Part shown: piece by piece, positions 5,870 through 13,531 of the stretch
Layout of the letters: every line of letters begins with the position of its first letter
How positions within the stretch are numbered: the stretch's first letter is position 1
Made by a program: the position numbers and the translations under genes
The notes under the pieces: generated by a model
Told to the model about the DNA's origin: nothing
Databases searched by the model: none
The model's input: the letters and a program-made list of their open reading frames with translations, nothing else
Assembly: GCA_910588235.1 (NCBI GenBank)
Contig: CAJUOQ010000040.1
Coordinates: 1-17,306 of the forward strand
DNA: 17,306 bases
From: an uncultured Atopostipes sp.
GTDB taxonomy: Bacteria; Bacillota; Bacilli; Lactobacillales; Carnobacteriaceae_A
Reading direction: 5' to 3'

Positions 5870-8515
5870 ATGTTTGAAAAAATTAAAGGCTTAAATTATT
5901 TTGAACTGGCGAGTAAACCGATTGATGAGATTTGGAAATTATTTAATACTTCTGACGAAGGTTACACAACAGAAGAAGCAGATCGTGTACGAGAAGAAGC
6001 TGGAAGCAATGAGATTGATTATGGTGTAGAAAAACCGATGTGGCGCGTGGTATTAGAAGCGTACATCACACCGTTTACACTTGTTTTAATTGCTTTAGCA
6101 CTTATTTCATTTTTCACCGACTATGTCCTTGTACCAGAAGGCGAAGAAGAAATTATTGGTCCAGTGATTATTATATTATTAGTTATTTTAAGTGGAACAA
6201 TGACATTAGTTCAGACCATTCGTTCGAATCAATCGGTCGATGAATTAGAGTCAATGGTTGAAGTGACGTCTGCCGTTAAGCGAGATGGAAACTATAGCGA
6301 AATTCGTACGGAAGATATTGTAATTGGTGATTTAGTGCAATTAAGAGCGGGGGATATGATTCCTGCCGATCTGCGTCTCCTGCAAACAAAAGACTTATTT
6401 GTTTCACAGGCCTCACTCACCGGAGAAAGTTATCCGGTTGAAAAAAGAGCACAAACGAAAATAACAGAAGCCTCAAACGATACTAGTTATGAAACTTTGA
6501 CTTTCACAGGAAGCGAAGTTGTTAGTGGTAGTGCGATCGGTATCGTAGTCCGCACGGGGAATGATACCCTATTTGGTGATATTGCAGATGAACTAGCGGC
6601 TGAACCACCAAAAACGAGTTTTGATTTAGGAATTGAGAATACATCTTTATTATTAATTCGTTTCATGGCGATTATGGCGCCGGCAGTTATCTTAATTAAT
6701 GGCTTAACTAAAGGCGACTGGCTGCAAGCTTTACTATTCGGTATTTCAATAGCGGTTGGTTTAACGCCTGAAATGTTACCGATGATTACAACCACAAACT
6801 TAGTCAAAGGTGCACGTGACATGGCTAAAAAAGGGACGATCGTTCGTAATCTAAATGCGATCCAAAACTTTGGAGCGATTGATGTCCTAGTAACGGATAA
6901 AACAGGAACGCTGACCCAAGACAATATTGTTCTACAATATCACTTAGATATTGACGGAACAGATAGCGAACGTGTTTTACGCCATGCCTATCTAAACAGT
7001 AACTATCAAACAGGTTTAGGAAACTTGATGGATAAAGCAATTATTGATCGTAGTGCTGAAGAATTAGATACTGAAGCATTTAATTACACGAAAGTTGATG
7101 AAATTCCTTTTGACTTTGAACGTCGTCGTCTAAGCGTTGTAGTAGAAGACCCAACTGGTAAAACACAAATGATTACTAAAGGAGCTATTGAAGAAATGCT
7201 TTCAGTATCTTCTTATGTGGACCATGGAGATGAAATTCGTGAGTTAACAGAAGAAGAACGCCATTATGTTTTAGACCGAGTCAGTGAATTAAACCGACAA
7301 GGAATGCGTGTTTTAGGTGTCGCGCAAAAAACAAATCCAAGTCCAGTGGATGAGTTCTCAGTGAAAGATGAGTCGGATATGGTACTAATCGGTTACTTGG
7401 CCTTCCTAGATCCTCCGAAAGAATCGATCAAAGAAGCACTTGTTGCTTTAAACGAACATAACGTTGATGTAAAAGTCATGACAGGTGATAACGAATTAGT
7501 GACTGAATCGGTAGCTAAACAAGTAGGTTTAGCGGCTGATAAAATTATCTCGGGTGATCAATTAGCGACAAAAACAGATGAAGAACTAAGTCAAATCGTT
7601 GAAGAATATAGTCTGTTTGTTAAATTGAATCCAACACAAAAATCTAAATTAGTCGATATTTTACGGGCTAATGATCATGTCGTTGGTTTCTTAGGAGATG
7701 GTATTAACGATTCACCGGCGATGCGGGTTTCAGATGTAGGAATCTCAGTAGATAATGCCGTAGATATTGCAAAAGAATCGGCCGATATTATCTTACTGGA
7801 GAAAGATTTAATGATCCTTGAGCAAGGGATTGTCGCGGGAAGAAGAATATTTGGTAATACGATGAAATACATCAAAGCGACGACCAGTTCAAACTTTGGA
7901 AATGTGTTTTCTGTTTTGATCGCAAGTATTTTCTTACCGTTTCTACCGATGCTTCCTATTCAGATCTTACTATTAGATTTGATTTATGAAATCTCTTCAA
8001 TGTCTATTCCGTGGGATAATATTGATGATGAATATCTCTATGAACCGAAAAAGTGGGAAGCATCTAGTATTCAGGACTTTATGGTTTGGTTTGGTCCAAC
8101 AAGTTCTATCTTTGACGTCACATCCTTTATTGTCTTGTACTTTCTCATTGCCCCACAGATTGCAGGAGGAAGTTATCATTCACTAGGCGCTGAACAACAA
8201 GAGGTTTTTATATCGATTTTCCAATCGGGCTGGTTTATTGTTTCTCTATGGACACAAACTTTAGTGTTGCATACGTTAAGAACACCAAAAGTACCGTTTA
8301 TCGAGAGCCACCCGTCATTCATTATGACGACAGTCACAAGTGTTGGAATTATCCTAGGGTCCATCGCACCATACACAGCGTTAGGTTCAGCGTTAGGATT
8401 GGCACCTCTTCCTGGAAACTTCTGGTGGGTACTCGCCATTACAGTCATTGCTTATCTCGTATTGGTTCAAATTGTGAAGAAATACTATGTAAAACATCAT
8501 GGTGAATTATTATAA
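5870..8515 (+). CDS. mgtA: Magnesium-transporting P-type ATPase (P3B, MgtA/MgtB type)
   Basis: A P-type ATPase of 881 residues that imports Mg2+ into the cell using ATP. All hallmark motifs are intact: the actuator motif LTGESYPVEK, the phosphorylation site VTDKTGTLTQ (Asp about residue 343), MTGDN in the nucleotide/phosphorylation region and GDGINDSPAM in the hinge. The early membrane pair lies near residues 50-110 and the large C-terminal membrane block follows NTMKYIKATTSSNFGN; this block with MLPIQILLLDLIYE is typical of Mg2+ members. AAAGAG at 5855-5860 directly abuts an ATG at 5861 and is 9 bases from the in-frame ATG at 5870, so MFEKIKG is the preferred start. Expression is expected in low Mg2+ because an M-box riboswitch and terminator precede it. 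A strong terminator follows. Confidence 0.95.
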   Translation: MFEKIKGLNYFELASKPIDEIWKLFNTSDEGYTTEEADRVREEAGSNEIDYGVEKPMWRVVLEAYITPFTLVLIALALISFFTDYVLVPEGEEEIIGPVIIILLVILSGTMTLVQTIRSNQSVDELESMVEVTSAVKRDGNYSEIRTEDIVIGDLVQLRAGDMIPADLRLLQTKDLFVSQASLTGESYPVEKRAQTKITEASNDTSYETLTFTGSEVVSGSAIGIVVRTGNDTLFGDIADELAAEPPKTSFDLGIENTSLLLIRFMAIMAPAVILINGLTKGDWLQALLFGISIAVGLTPEMLPMITTTNLVKGARDMAKKGTIVRNLNAIQNFGAIDVLVTDKTGTLTQDNIVLQYHLDIDGTDSERVLRHAYLNSNYQTGLGNLMDKAIIDRSAEELDTEAFNYTKVDEIPFDFERRRLSVVVEDPTGKTQMITKGAIEEMLSVSSYVDHGDEIRELTEEERHYVLDRVSELNRQGMRVLGVAQKTNPSPVDEFSVKDESDMVLIGYLAFLDPPKESIKEALVALNEHNVDVKVMTGDNELVTESVAKQVGLAADKIISGDQLATKTDEELSQIVEEYSLFVKLNPTQKSKLVDILRANDHVVGFLGDGINDSPAMRVSDVGISVDNAVDIAKESADIILLEKDLMILEQGIVAGRRIFGNTMKYIKATTSSNFGNVFSVLIASIFLPFLPMLPIQILLLDLIYEISSMSIPWDNIDDEYLYEPKKWEASSIQDFMVWFGPTSSIFDVTSFIVLYFLIAPQIAGGSYHSLGAEQQEVFISIFQSGWFIVSLWTQTLVLHTLRTPKVPFIESHPSFIMTTVTSVGIILGSIAPYTALGSALGLAPLPGNFWWVLAITVIAYLVLVQIVKKYYVKHHGELL

Positions 8516-8560
8516 GAAGTATACATTACAATCTTAAGAGCGAAAATCTGACTAAAATAC

Positions 8561-8596
8561 AAAAAGCAACAGCCACTGAAAGGCTGTTGCTTTTTT
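8561..8596. terminator. Bidirectional terminator between mgtA and the MBL hydrolase
   Basis: AAAAAGCAACAGCC, a 7-base loop, then GGCTGTTGCTTTTTT form a perfect stem with A and T tracts on both sides, serving the two convergent genes. Confidence 0.9.
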
Positions 8597-8612
8597 CTTA
8601 TAAAGGAAACAC

Positions 8613-9419
8613 TTAAAATTCGACAGCTTCTCCATCTTCAGGCACATATAATTGTTCTGAAAAATTGCGTTCTTCTGCAATATCTTTTAAGTCTTGGCGA
8701 GAAGTGTACCAGTGATTAATGGCTTCCATATGGGACGCAAACAATTTAGCTTCTGGTGCTGCTTTATGCACTTCATAAAGTTCAGCTGCGTTTATAATCA
8801 GACGTCCTTTGTCCGGATCATCACTGTCCATCGCAAATTGGTTACCTCCTGCATTGACAATAATAACTTCAGGTTTGTAAGTGCTTAAAACATTCTCAAT
8901 TTCATCATACCAAATGGTGTCGCCCATTAAGTACAATGTTTCTTCTTCATCTGCAGAGAAAATGAAGCCCATTGTTTCCGTCACATCAGTTAGTTCATCT
9001 AGATATTCTTTCGTATCTTCATCCACATAGTGCATACCTGGTGTTTTGGTGATCGTTATATTTTCCATTTGTGTCTCATCTTCTAAAATGGATACGTTAT
9101 TGAAACCATCTTCTCGAATAACTTCTGCATCATAATTGTTTTGTACAAGAATCGGTAAATCTTTGTCTAAAACCTCAGCTGCTTTTGGATCCCAATGGTC
9201 TAGATGGGTATGCGTCACGATGACCATAACAACATCCTTCGTAATAGATTCTATTAATTCCGGCAACTCAACAAGTGGGTTATTTTCATCGCCTCTAAGA
9301 GATGGAAATGGGGGATAGACACCTTGATCGCCAAAAAGCAGATCGATTAAGAAACGTTTGCCTCCATACTCGATGACGACCGTTGCGTTCCGAATTTGTT
9401 GTATCTTTATTAAGATCAT
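8613..9419 (-). CDS. MBL-fold metal-dependent hydrolase (UlaG-like)
   Basis: A 268-residue cytosolic metallo-beta-lactamase-fold protein of the UlaG-like group. The N-terminal KIQQIRNATVVIEYGG and the metal motif VTHTHLDHWD (HxHxDH) are diagnostic; further ligands are probably in LMGDTIWYD and the C-terminal ASHMEAINHW. The family includes lactonases and phosphodiesterases, but the substrate here is unknown. The start is uncertain. A strong GGAGG (9421-9425) lies only 1 base before the ATG at 9419. An in-frame ATG at 9458 would add 13 residues unlike the family and overlaps a weak TTTACA/TATTGA promoter. Family alignment would place the first residue at an ATA codon 10 bases after GGAGG. I report the 9419 ATG as the most conservative choice. 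Confidence 0.85.
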   Translation of the reverse strand: MILIKIQQIRNATVVIEYGGKRFLIDLLFGDQGVYPPFPSLRGDENNPLVELPELIESITKDVVMVIVTHTHLDHWDPKAAEVLDKDLPILVQNNYDAEVIREDGFNNVSILEDETQMENITITKTPGMHYVDEDTKEYLDELTDVTETMGFIFSADEEETLYLMGDTIWYDEIENVLSTYKPEVIIVNAGGNQFAMDSDDPDKGRLIINAAELYEVHKAAPEAKLFASHMEAINHWYTSRQDLKDIAEERNFSEQLYVPEDGEAVEF

Positions 9420-9554
9420 TCCTCCAATTTTTTTATTACTCAATATTAAATATAACATAGCTTGTAAAAGCAGAAAAAATATAAAGCTTAAATAGGATGA
9501 AAATAATCTTGAACAAGAAAAATAGTATTTATTATTAAAAATTGATTAAATTAC

Positions 9555-9583
9555 TTGCAAAATTATGGGAGATAGATTAGAAT
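9555..9583 (+). promoter_or_regulatory. Promoter P1 of the Leu-leader/binding-protein 1 transcript
   Basis: TTGCAA (9555-9560) and TAGAAT (9578-9583) with a 17-base spacer lie about 30 bases upstream of the leader peptide start. Confidence 0.75.
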
Positions 9584-9614
9584 AACTGCAACAACTTTTA
9601 GGAGGCGGAAAACC

Positions 9615-9707
9615 ATGCAAATTGATTTTAAACAAAAACATAAAAAATACGTATTTTCTGTCTTCTATTCATTAAACGAAAATTTATTATTATTATTAGT
9701 TAAGTAG
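9615..9707 (+). CDS. Leader peptide with five consecutive Leu codons (attenuator sensor)
   Basis: A 30-codon ORF opened by AGGAGGCGG with good spacing and closed by TAG. It begins MQIDFKQKHKKY and ends NENLLLLLVK. The five Leu codons are all TTA (9684-9698) and are followed by a Val codon, immediately before the stop. A run of identical regulatory codons near the end of a short ORF, placed between a promoter and a terminator in front of a branched-chain amino-acid transporter gene, is the signature of ribosome-mediated transcription attenuation. When charged Leu-tRNA is scarce the ribosome should stall here. The short length is why the ORF is easily missed. Function is inferred; the codon run and context are directly visible. 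Confidence 0.85.
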   Translation: MQIDFKQKHKKYVFSVFYSLNENLLLLLVK

Positions 9708-9714
9708 GGATCTA

Positions 9715-9818
9715 CCTAATCAACGAACGAGTAATAATGTTGATTACGGAGGGCCCTCTTTTGTATACAATTGGGGCTCCTCCTTAACTAATAAATATTT
9801 AAAAGGACGAGCCTAATT
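9715..9818 (+). promoter_or_regulatory. Leu attenuator: alternative RNA hairpins
   Basis: Between the leader stop and the terminator three competing pairings can be drawn. First, CCTAATCAAC (9715-9724) pairs with GTTGATTACGG (9739-9749) with one bulge. Second, GGAGGGCCCT (9748-9757) pairs with GGGGCTCCTCC (9773-9783). Third, AATTGGGGCTC (9769-9779) pairs with GAGCCTAATT (9809-9818), which is the left arm of the terminator. A ribosome stalled at the Leu codons would leave the first hairpin free to form; this takes two bases from the second and favours the third, the antiterminator. A ribosome that reaches the stop codon would cover the first arm, favour the second hairpin and so the terminator. 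Pairings were found by eye, without energy calculation. Confidence 0.7.
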
Positions 9819-9851
9819 CTAACTTAAGAATTATGGCTCGTTTTTTGTTTT
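9807..9851 (+). terminator. Attenuator terminator upstream of binding protein 1
   Basis: ACGAGCCTAATTCT, a short AACTTA loop and AGAATTATGGCTCGT form a long stem (one unpaired base) followed by TTTTTTGTTTT. It lies between the Leu leader and the binding-protein start at 9892, so it can only act as a conditional terminator. Confidence 0.9.
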
Positions 9852-9891
9852 ATGAGAGATGTTGTAAAAATAGGGAGAAGGCGGGAGAAAA

Positions 9892-11058
9892 ATGAAAAAA
9901 TATGTAAAGGGTCTGTTTTTTAGTCTAGTTGTACTGATGGTGGTTATTGTAGCGGGATGTAGCAATGGTGAATCAGCAGATGAAGGTGATACGATAAAAA
10001 TTGGGTCCATGTTTGAATTAACAGGATCCGCTGCAGCTTATGGGACTTCTATGAATAATGCGGTGAGTATGGCCGTCGATGAAATTAATGATGCTGGAGG
10101 AATTGATGGACGTACAATTGAAATTGTTGAATATGATACCAAAACAGATGAAACAGAAGCGGCCAGTCTTACGACCCGACTAGGTACGCGCGATCAGGTA
10201 TCAGCTATTATTGGACCAGCTACGACAGGATCGATGCAAGCAGCTATCCCGAATGCGAACAATGCAGAGGTTCCGATCATGTCACCGACAGCAACTGATG
10301 ATGGTGTTCTGACAGCGGATGATGGTTCCGTTCATCCTTATGCTTGGCGAACTAGCTTTACGAATTCATTTCAAGGAAGTGCATTGGCTCAATTTGCTAA
10401 TGATGAACTCGACGCGTCAAAGGCGGCTATCTTAAGTGATAATTCGAGTGATTATGCGATTGGACTAACAGAAACTTTTACGAAAATATTTGAGGGCGAT
10501 ATTGTTGCTGCGGAAAATTTTTCTGAAGGAGAAACAGATTTTAGTGCGGTCCTAACAAATATTAAAGATATCGATTTTGATGTTTTATATGTCCCTGGCT
10601 ATTATGAAGAAGCCGGACCAATCATCAAACAAGCGCGAGAAATGGGCATTGAGCAACCAATTCTTGGCCCGGATGGTATGGGAAATGAAATTCTACGAGA
10701 GCTAGCAGGGGCCGAAAATATGAATGAAGTCTATTATACGAGCCATTTTGTGGTCACTTCTGAGGAACCTGAGGTGCAAGAGTTTGTAAATAACTATCAA
10801 GAAGAGTTTGGGATTGAAGCAGATATGTTTACAGGCTTGGCTTATGACTCTGTCTATGTCATTAAAGAGGCTATTGAGGAAGCCGGAAGCGCAGATCCTC
10901 AAGCAGTGAATGAAGCTTTGGCGAATGTGACTGATTTTCCAGGAATTACAGGGACCTTTTCTTTTGATGAAATGCATGATCCGATAAAAACGGTCAATAT
11001 CATTGAGATTCAAGACAACGAAGAAGCGGGAGTTTATGCAATTGATCCTAATTTTTAA
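9892..11058 (+). CDS. livJ: Branched-chain amino-acid ABC transporter substrate-binding lipoprotein (paralogue 1)
   Basis: A 388-residue periplasmic-binding-protein type 1 (LivJ/LivK family) anchored outside the membrane as a lipoprotein. The signal peptide MKKYVKGLFFSLVVLMVV ends in the lipobox VAGC with the lipid-bearing Cys23. The mature part starts DTIKIGSMFELTGSAAAYG, the usual first strand and ligand loop of Leu/Ile/Val-binding proteins; the segment VLYVPGYYEEAGPIIKQAR and the C-terminal GITGTFSFDEMHDP are also family-typical. GGGAG precedes the ATG. It is the only gene between the Leu attenuator and the second promoter and shares an obviously common origin with the protein encoded at 11428. 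Its leader with Leu codons suggests, but does not prove, that it serves leucine uptake. Confidence 0.93.
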   Translation: MKKYVKGLFFSLVVLMVVIVAGCSNGESADEGDTIKIGSMFELTGSAAAYGTSMNNAVSMAVDEINDAGGIDGRTIEIVEYDTKTDETEAASLTTRLGTRDQVSAIIGPATTGSMQAAIPNANNAEVPIMSPTATDDGVLTADDGSVHPYAWRTSFTNSFQGSALAQFANDELDASKAAILSDNSSDYAIGLTETFTKIFEGDIVAAENFSEGETDFSAVLTNIKDIDFDVLYVPGYYEEAGPIIKQAREMGIEQPILGPDGMGNEILRELAGAENMNEVYYTSHFVVTSEEPEVQEFVNNYQEEFGIEADMFTGLAYDSVYVIKEAIEEAGSADPQAVNEALANVTDFPGITGTFSFDEMHDPIKTVNIIEIQDNEEAGVYAIDPNF

Positions 11059-11096
11059 GTGGATGAGAAAGTATTAGCTGAATATTAAAATACCAT

Positions 11097-11124
11097 TTGA
11101 CAACACTAATGAATCTGCTATAAT
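11097..11124 (+). promoter_or_regulatory. Promoter P2 of the Ile/Val-leader liv operon
   Basis: Both hexamers are perfect: TTGACA (11097-11102) and TATAAT (11119-11124), 16 bases apart, with a TGC extended -10. It lies about 40 bases after the first binding-protein gene, with no terminator before it, so transcripts from P1 could also enter the second attenuator. Confidence 0.9.
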
Positions 11125-11153
11125 AAATAAAATATTTGAGGGAGGTAATAAAA

Positions 11154-11246
11154 ATGACTTTTCAAAACATGAATAAAACGGGCTTCCATCCGTATGCATA
11201 TTTATTATCTCCTGAAAATTCAGTCGTCATTATTATTATTACGTAG
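11154..11246 (+). CDS. Leader peptide with Val-Val-Ile-Ile-Ile-Ile-Thr codons (attenuator sensor)
   Basis: A 30-codon ORF with GAGGGAGG 8 bases before its ATG, ending in TAG. It starts MTFQNMNKTGFHPYAYLL and finishes SPENSVVIIIIT, with GTC GTC followed by four ATT codons and ACG. The two Leu codons in the middle (TTA TTA) could add leucine sensitivity. It lies between promoter P2 and a strong terminator in front of the liv operon. It has the same length (30 codons) as the Leu leader but no clear sequence similarity to it. The E. coli ilvGMEDA leader is a known parallel for Ile/Val/Leu codons in attenuation. The sensing role is inferred from codon content, position and RNA folding. Confidence 0.87.
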   Translation: MTFQNMNKTGFHPYAYLLSPENSVVIIIIT

Positions 11247-11247
11247 C

Positions 11248-11338
11248 AGGATTCTTTGGTCATTAAAGAGTCCTATTTGTACATTACAAAAAAGGCTCGT
11301 AATAGTAATTTTAAAAAAATTAACTAAGACAAGCCTTT
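11248..11338 (+). promoter_or_regulatory. Ile/Val attenuator: alternative RNA hairpins
   Basis: Starting just after the leader stop, AGGATTCTTT (11248-11257) pairs with AAAGAGTCCT (11265-11274). GAGTCCTATTTGT (11268-11280) can instead pair with ACAAAAAAGGCTC (11286-11298), with two mismatches. AAAGGCTCGT (11291-11300) can pair with ACAAGCCTTT (11329-11338), the left arm of the terminator, with one mismatch. The order gives a complete switch. A stall at Val/Ile codons leaves the first hairpin free, which releases the third strand to antiterminate. Completion of the leader covers the first arm, allows the second hairpin and so the terminator. Seen by eye only; no folding energies were computed. 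Confidence 0.75.
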
Positions 11339-11360
11339 CAAAAAAGGGCTTGTCTTTTTT
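11326..11360 (+). terminator. Attenuator terminator upstream of binding protein 2
   Basis: AAGACAAGCC and GGCTTGTCTT make a perfect 10-bp stem, extended by weaker pairs in the loop, then TTTTTT. It stands between the leader and the binding-protein gene at 11428. Confidence 0.92.
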
Positions 11361-11427
11361 GATTAATAAGGGTCATACAGCAACCTTTAATAAATGGCGA
11401 CAAAAACAATAGAAGGGGTAGAGGAAA

Positions 11428-12609
11428 ATGAATTTAAAAAAAGGATTAGTTGGTTTATTAGCGGCAACATCATTATTAGCTGCGGCCTGTGGGAATAGTG
11501 GAAGGCCTGGTGGAGGTGCAGCCAATGAAGACGAGGAAGTAAAACTAGGTACTGTCTTTGCCACAACTGGAGCTGTTTCTGCATATGGAACACCGCAAGA
11601 AAATGCGATTAATATGGCGATTGATGAAATCAACGCAGAGGGCGGTGTTTTAGATGATCAAGAAATCGAACTCGTAAACTATGATTACACTTCAGTCGAT
11701 ACAGAAGCGGCTCAATTAGCGACGCGCTTAGCCACTCAGGATAATGTAGATGCTATTTTAGGTGCCGATACATCGGGATCCGCTAAAAGTGCTTTACAAA
11801 GTGGGACCCAACACGAAGTCCCAACACTTTCACCTTCCGCATCCGCGGATAACTACACCATTGCTTCAGACGGAGGCGTTGAAGAATGGGGCTGGCGTGT
11901 AGCTTTTCCGGATAGTTACCAAGGCGGCGCACTCGCACAGTTTGCTGAGCAAGAATTAGATACAGAAAAAGTCGCTATTTTAATGGATAACTCTAGTGAC
12001 TATTCGGTAGGTCTTGTTGAAATTTTTGAAGAAATATTTTCAGGGGAAATCGTTGGAAAAGAAAACTTTACAGCGGGACAAACCGACTTTAGTGCAACCT
12101 TAACGAGTTTAAATGAACTTGATTTTGATGTGTTACTAGTCACTGGTTACTATGAAGAAGGTGGACCGATTGTACGACAAGCACGTGAAATGGGACTCGA
12201 TCAACCGATCTTAGCACCAGATGGTTTTGGAAACCAAGCTCTTGTCGAGTTAGCGGGTGAAGAGAACTTAAACGATGTCTATTATACGACACAGTTCACG
12301 ACTTTAAATGAAAATCCTTTAGTTGATGAGTTTGTTGAAAGCTATACGGAAGCTTATGGTTCGGAACCGGATATGTTTGCGGCGATGGCTTACGATGCCG
12401 CTTACGTTATGCGAGATGCTATCGAACGAGCTGGTTCGGATAATCGAGAAGCGATTAATGAAGCTTTAGCTGAAACTGAAAAATTTGAAGGTGTAACAGG
12501 TACTTTTTCATATGATGAGATGCATAACCCTTCAAAAACAGTTACAATTTTAGAGTTACAAAATGGAGAACCCGTCAACACTTATGAAGTAGATCCTGAA
12601 AATCTGTAA
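11428..12609 (+). CDS. livJ: Branched-chain amino-acid ABC transporter substrate-binding lipoprotein (paralogue 2)
   Basis: A 393-residue LivJ/LivK-type binding lipoprotein. The signal peptide MNLKKGLVGLLAATSLLAAAC ends at Cys21; the lipobox is Ala-rich. A glycine-rich linker (GRPGGG) leads into VKLGTVFATTGAVSAYG. Many blocks match the first binding protein nearly residue for residue: LDNSSDYSVGL-type (here MDNSSDYSVGL), VLLVTGYYEEGGPIVRQARE, and GVTGTFSYDEMHNP at the end. The two therefore arose by duplication or are close relatives. AGAGG precedes the ATG. It is the first structural gene of the operon that also encodes the permeases and ATPases, and it lies behind the leader with Val/Ile codons. 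Preference for Ile/Val over Leu is an inference from that leader. Confidence 0.93.
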   Translation: MNLKKGLVGLLAATSLLAAACGNSGRPGGGAANEDEEVKLGTVFATTGAVSAYGTPQENAINMAIDEINAEGGVLDDQEIELVNYDYTSVDTEAAQLATRLATQDNVDAILGADTSGSAKSALQSGTQHEVPTLSPSASADNYTIASDGGVEEWGWRVAFPDSYQGGALAQFAEQELDTEKVAILMDNSSDYSVGLVEIFEEIFSGEIVGKENFTAGQTDFSATLTSLNELDFDVLLVTGYYEEGGPIVRQAREMGLDQPILAPDGFGNQALVELAGEENLNDVYYTTQFTTLNENPLVDEFVESYTEAYGSEPDMFAAMAYDAAYVMRDAIERAGSDNREAINEALAETEKFEGVTGTFSYDEMHNPSKTVTILELQNGEPVNTYEVDPENL

Positions 12610-12643
12610 TAACTTGATTTGGTAGAAGAGGAGTGAATAAAAA

Positions 12644-13522
12644 ATGGATACTTTTATCCAACAACTAATTAATGGTCTATCCCTAGGCAGCGTTTATGCA
12701 CTCGTTGCCTTAGGATATACGATGGTTTACGGAATTATTAAATTACTTAATTTTGCCCACGGTGATGTGTACATGGTCGGGGCTTTCATTGGTTATTATA
12801 TTATCGCGAATTTTAATTTAGGCTTTGTACCGACACTAGTTTTGACGATGCTCATAACGGGGCTTATCGGTGTTTTTATTTATCAAATCGCGTATCGTCC
12901 TTTGCGTAATTCCACACGAATTGCCTCTTTGATTACGGCGATTGGAATGAGTTATTTACTGCAGAATGGCATGATTTATATTGCTGGACCACAGACGCGT
13001 TCCTTTCCACAAATTATAGATAATCAAATGTATAGTTTAGGTTCGATTCGAATTAGTACGATGCAAATCTTAATGCTTATGACGACCATCTTTTTAATGA
13101 TTGCTTTGCAGTTGATTGTGCAACAAACTAAATTTGGGAAAGCCATGCGAGCGGTGAGTAATGACCCAGAGGCGGCTCAATTGATGGGGATTAATTCAAA
13201 CCAAGTGATCAGTTTTACATTCTTTTTAGGTTCTATGCTAGCAGGTGCTGGTGGGGTCTTGGTAGGGATGTATTATAATACGATCACTCCAACGATGGGT
13301 GCAGGACCTGGTTTGAAAGCCTTCATAGCCGCTGTTGTCGGAGGTATCGGCAGTATTCCTGGAGCTATGCTTGGGGGTTATCTCATCGGTATGATCGAAG
13401 TGGTGATTTCCGCTTTTGGAAACTCTATGATTCGCGATGCCGTTGTTTATTTAATTTTAATTATTATTTTACTCGTTCGTCCAAATGGTATCTTAGGCAA
13501 ACATGAAACAGAGAAGGTGTAG
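12644..13522 (+). CDS. livH: Branched-chain amino-acid ABC transporter permease LivH
   Basis: A 292-residue integral membrane permease, one of the two channel subunits of the LIV importer. The N-terminus LINGLSLGSVYALVALGYTM and the following INFAHGD-like KLLNFAHGDVYMVGAF are diagnostic for LivH. The cytoplasmic loop contacting the ATPases is visible as AMRAVSNDPEAAQLMGI. GPGLKAFIAAVVGGIGSIPG and RPNGILGKHETEKV close the protein as in the family. About eight hydrophobic segments are present. A GAGGAG ribosome binding site precedes the ATG. It starts 34 bases after the second binding protein and is almost contiguous with livM. Confidence 0.95.
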   Translation: MDTFIQQLINGLSLGSVYALVALGYTMVYGIIKLLNFAHGDVYMVGAFIGYYIIANFNLGFVPTLVLTMLITGLIGVFIYQIAYRPLRNSTRIASLITAIGMSYLLQNGMIYIAGPQTRSFPQIIDNQMYSLGSIRISTMQILMLMTTIFLMIALQLIVQQTKFGKAMRAVSNDPEAAQLMGINSNQVISFTFFLGSMLAGAGGVLVGMYYNTITPTMGAGPGLKAFIAAVVGGIGSIPGAMLGGYLIGMIEVVISAFGNSMIRDAVVYLILIIILLVRPNGILGKHETEKV

Positions 13523-13531
13523 GTGATTTTG

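Noticed and set aside
6487..6924. Long antisense ORF inside mgtA
   Set aside because: A shadow of the mgtA coding frame; no ribosome binding site and no recognisable protein, while mgtA itself is intact there.
9708..9806. T-box riboswitch upstream of the first binding protein
   Set aside because: T-boxes are the usual branched-chain amino-acid control in Firmicutes, but I see no T-box sequence (AGGGTGGNACCGCG-like) and no specifier stem; the leader ORF explains the region better.
10702..11013. 103-codon antisense ORF inside the first binding protein
   Set aside because: No ribosome binding site or family resemblance; the sense gene is clearly real across the same bases.
11194..11412. A 72-codon plus-strand ORF overlapping the second leader
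   Set aside because: It is out of frame with the leader peptide, has no ribosome binding site, and its middle runs through the antiterminator and terminator stems, so it is a by-product of the RNA structure region.
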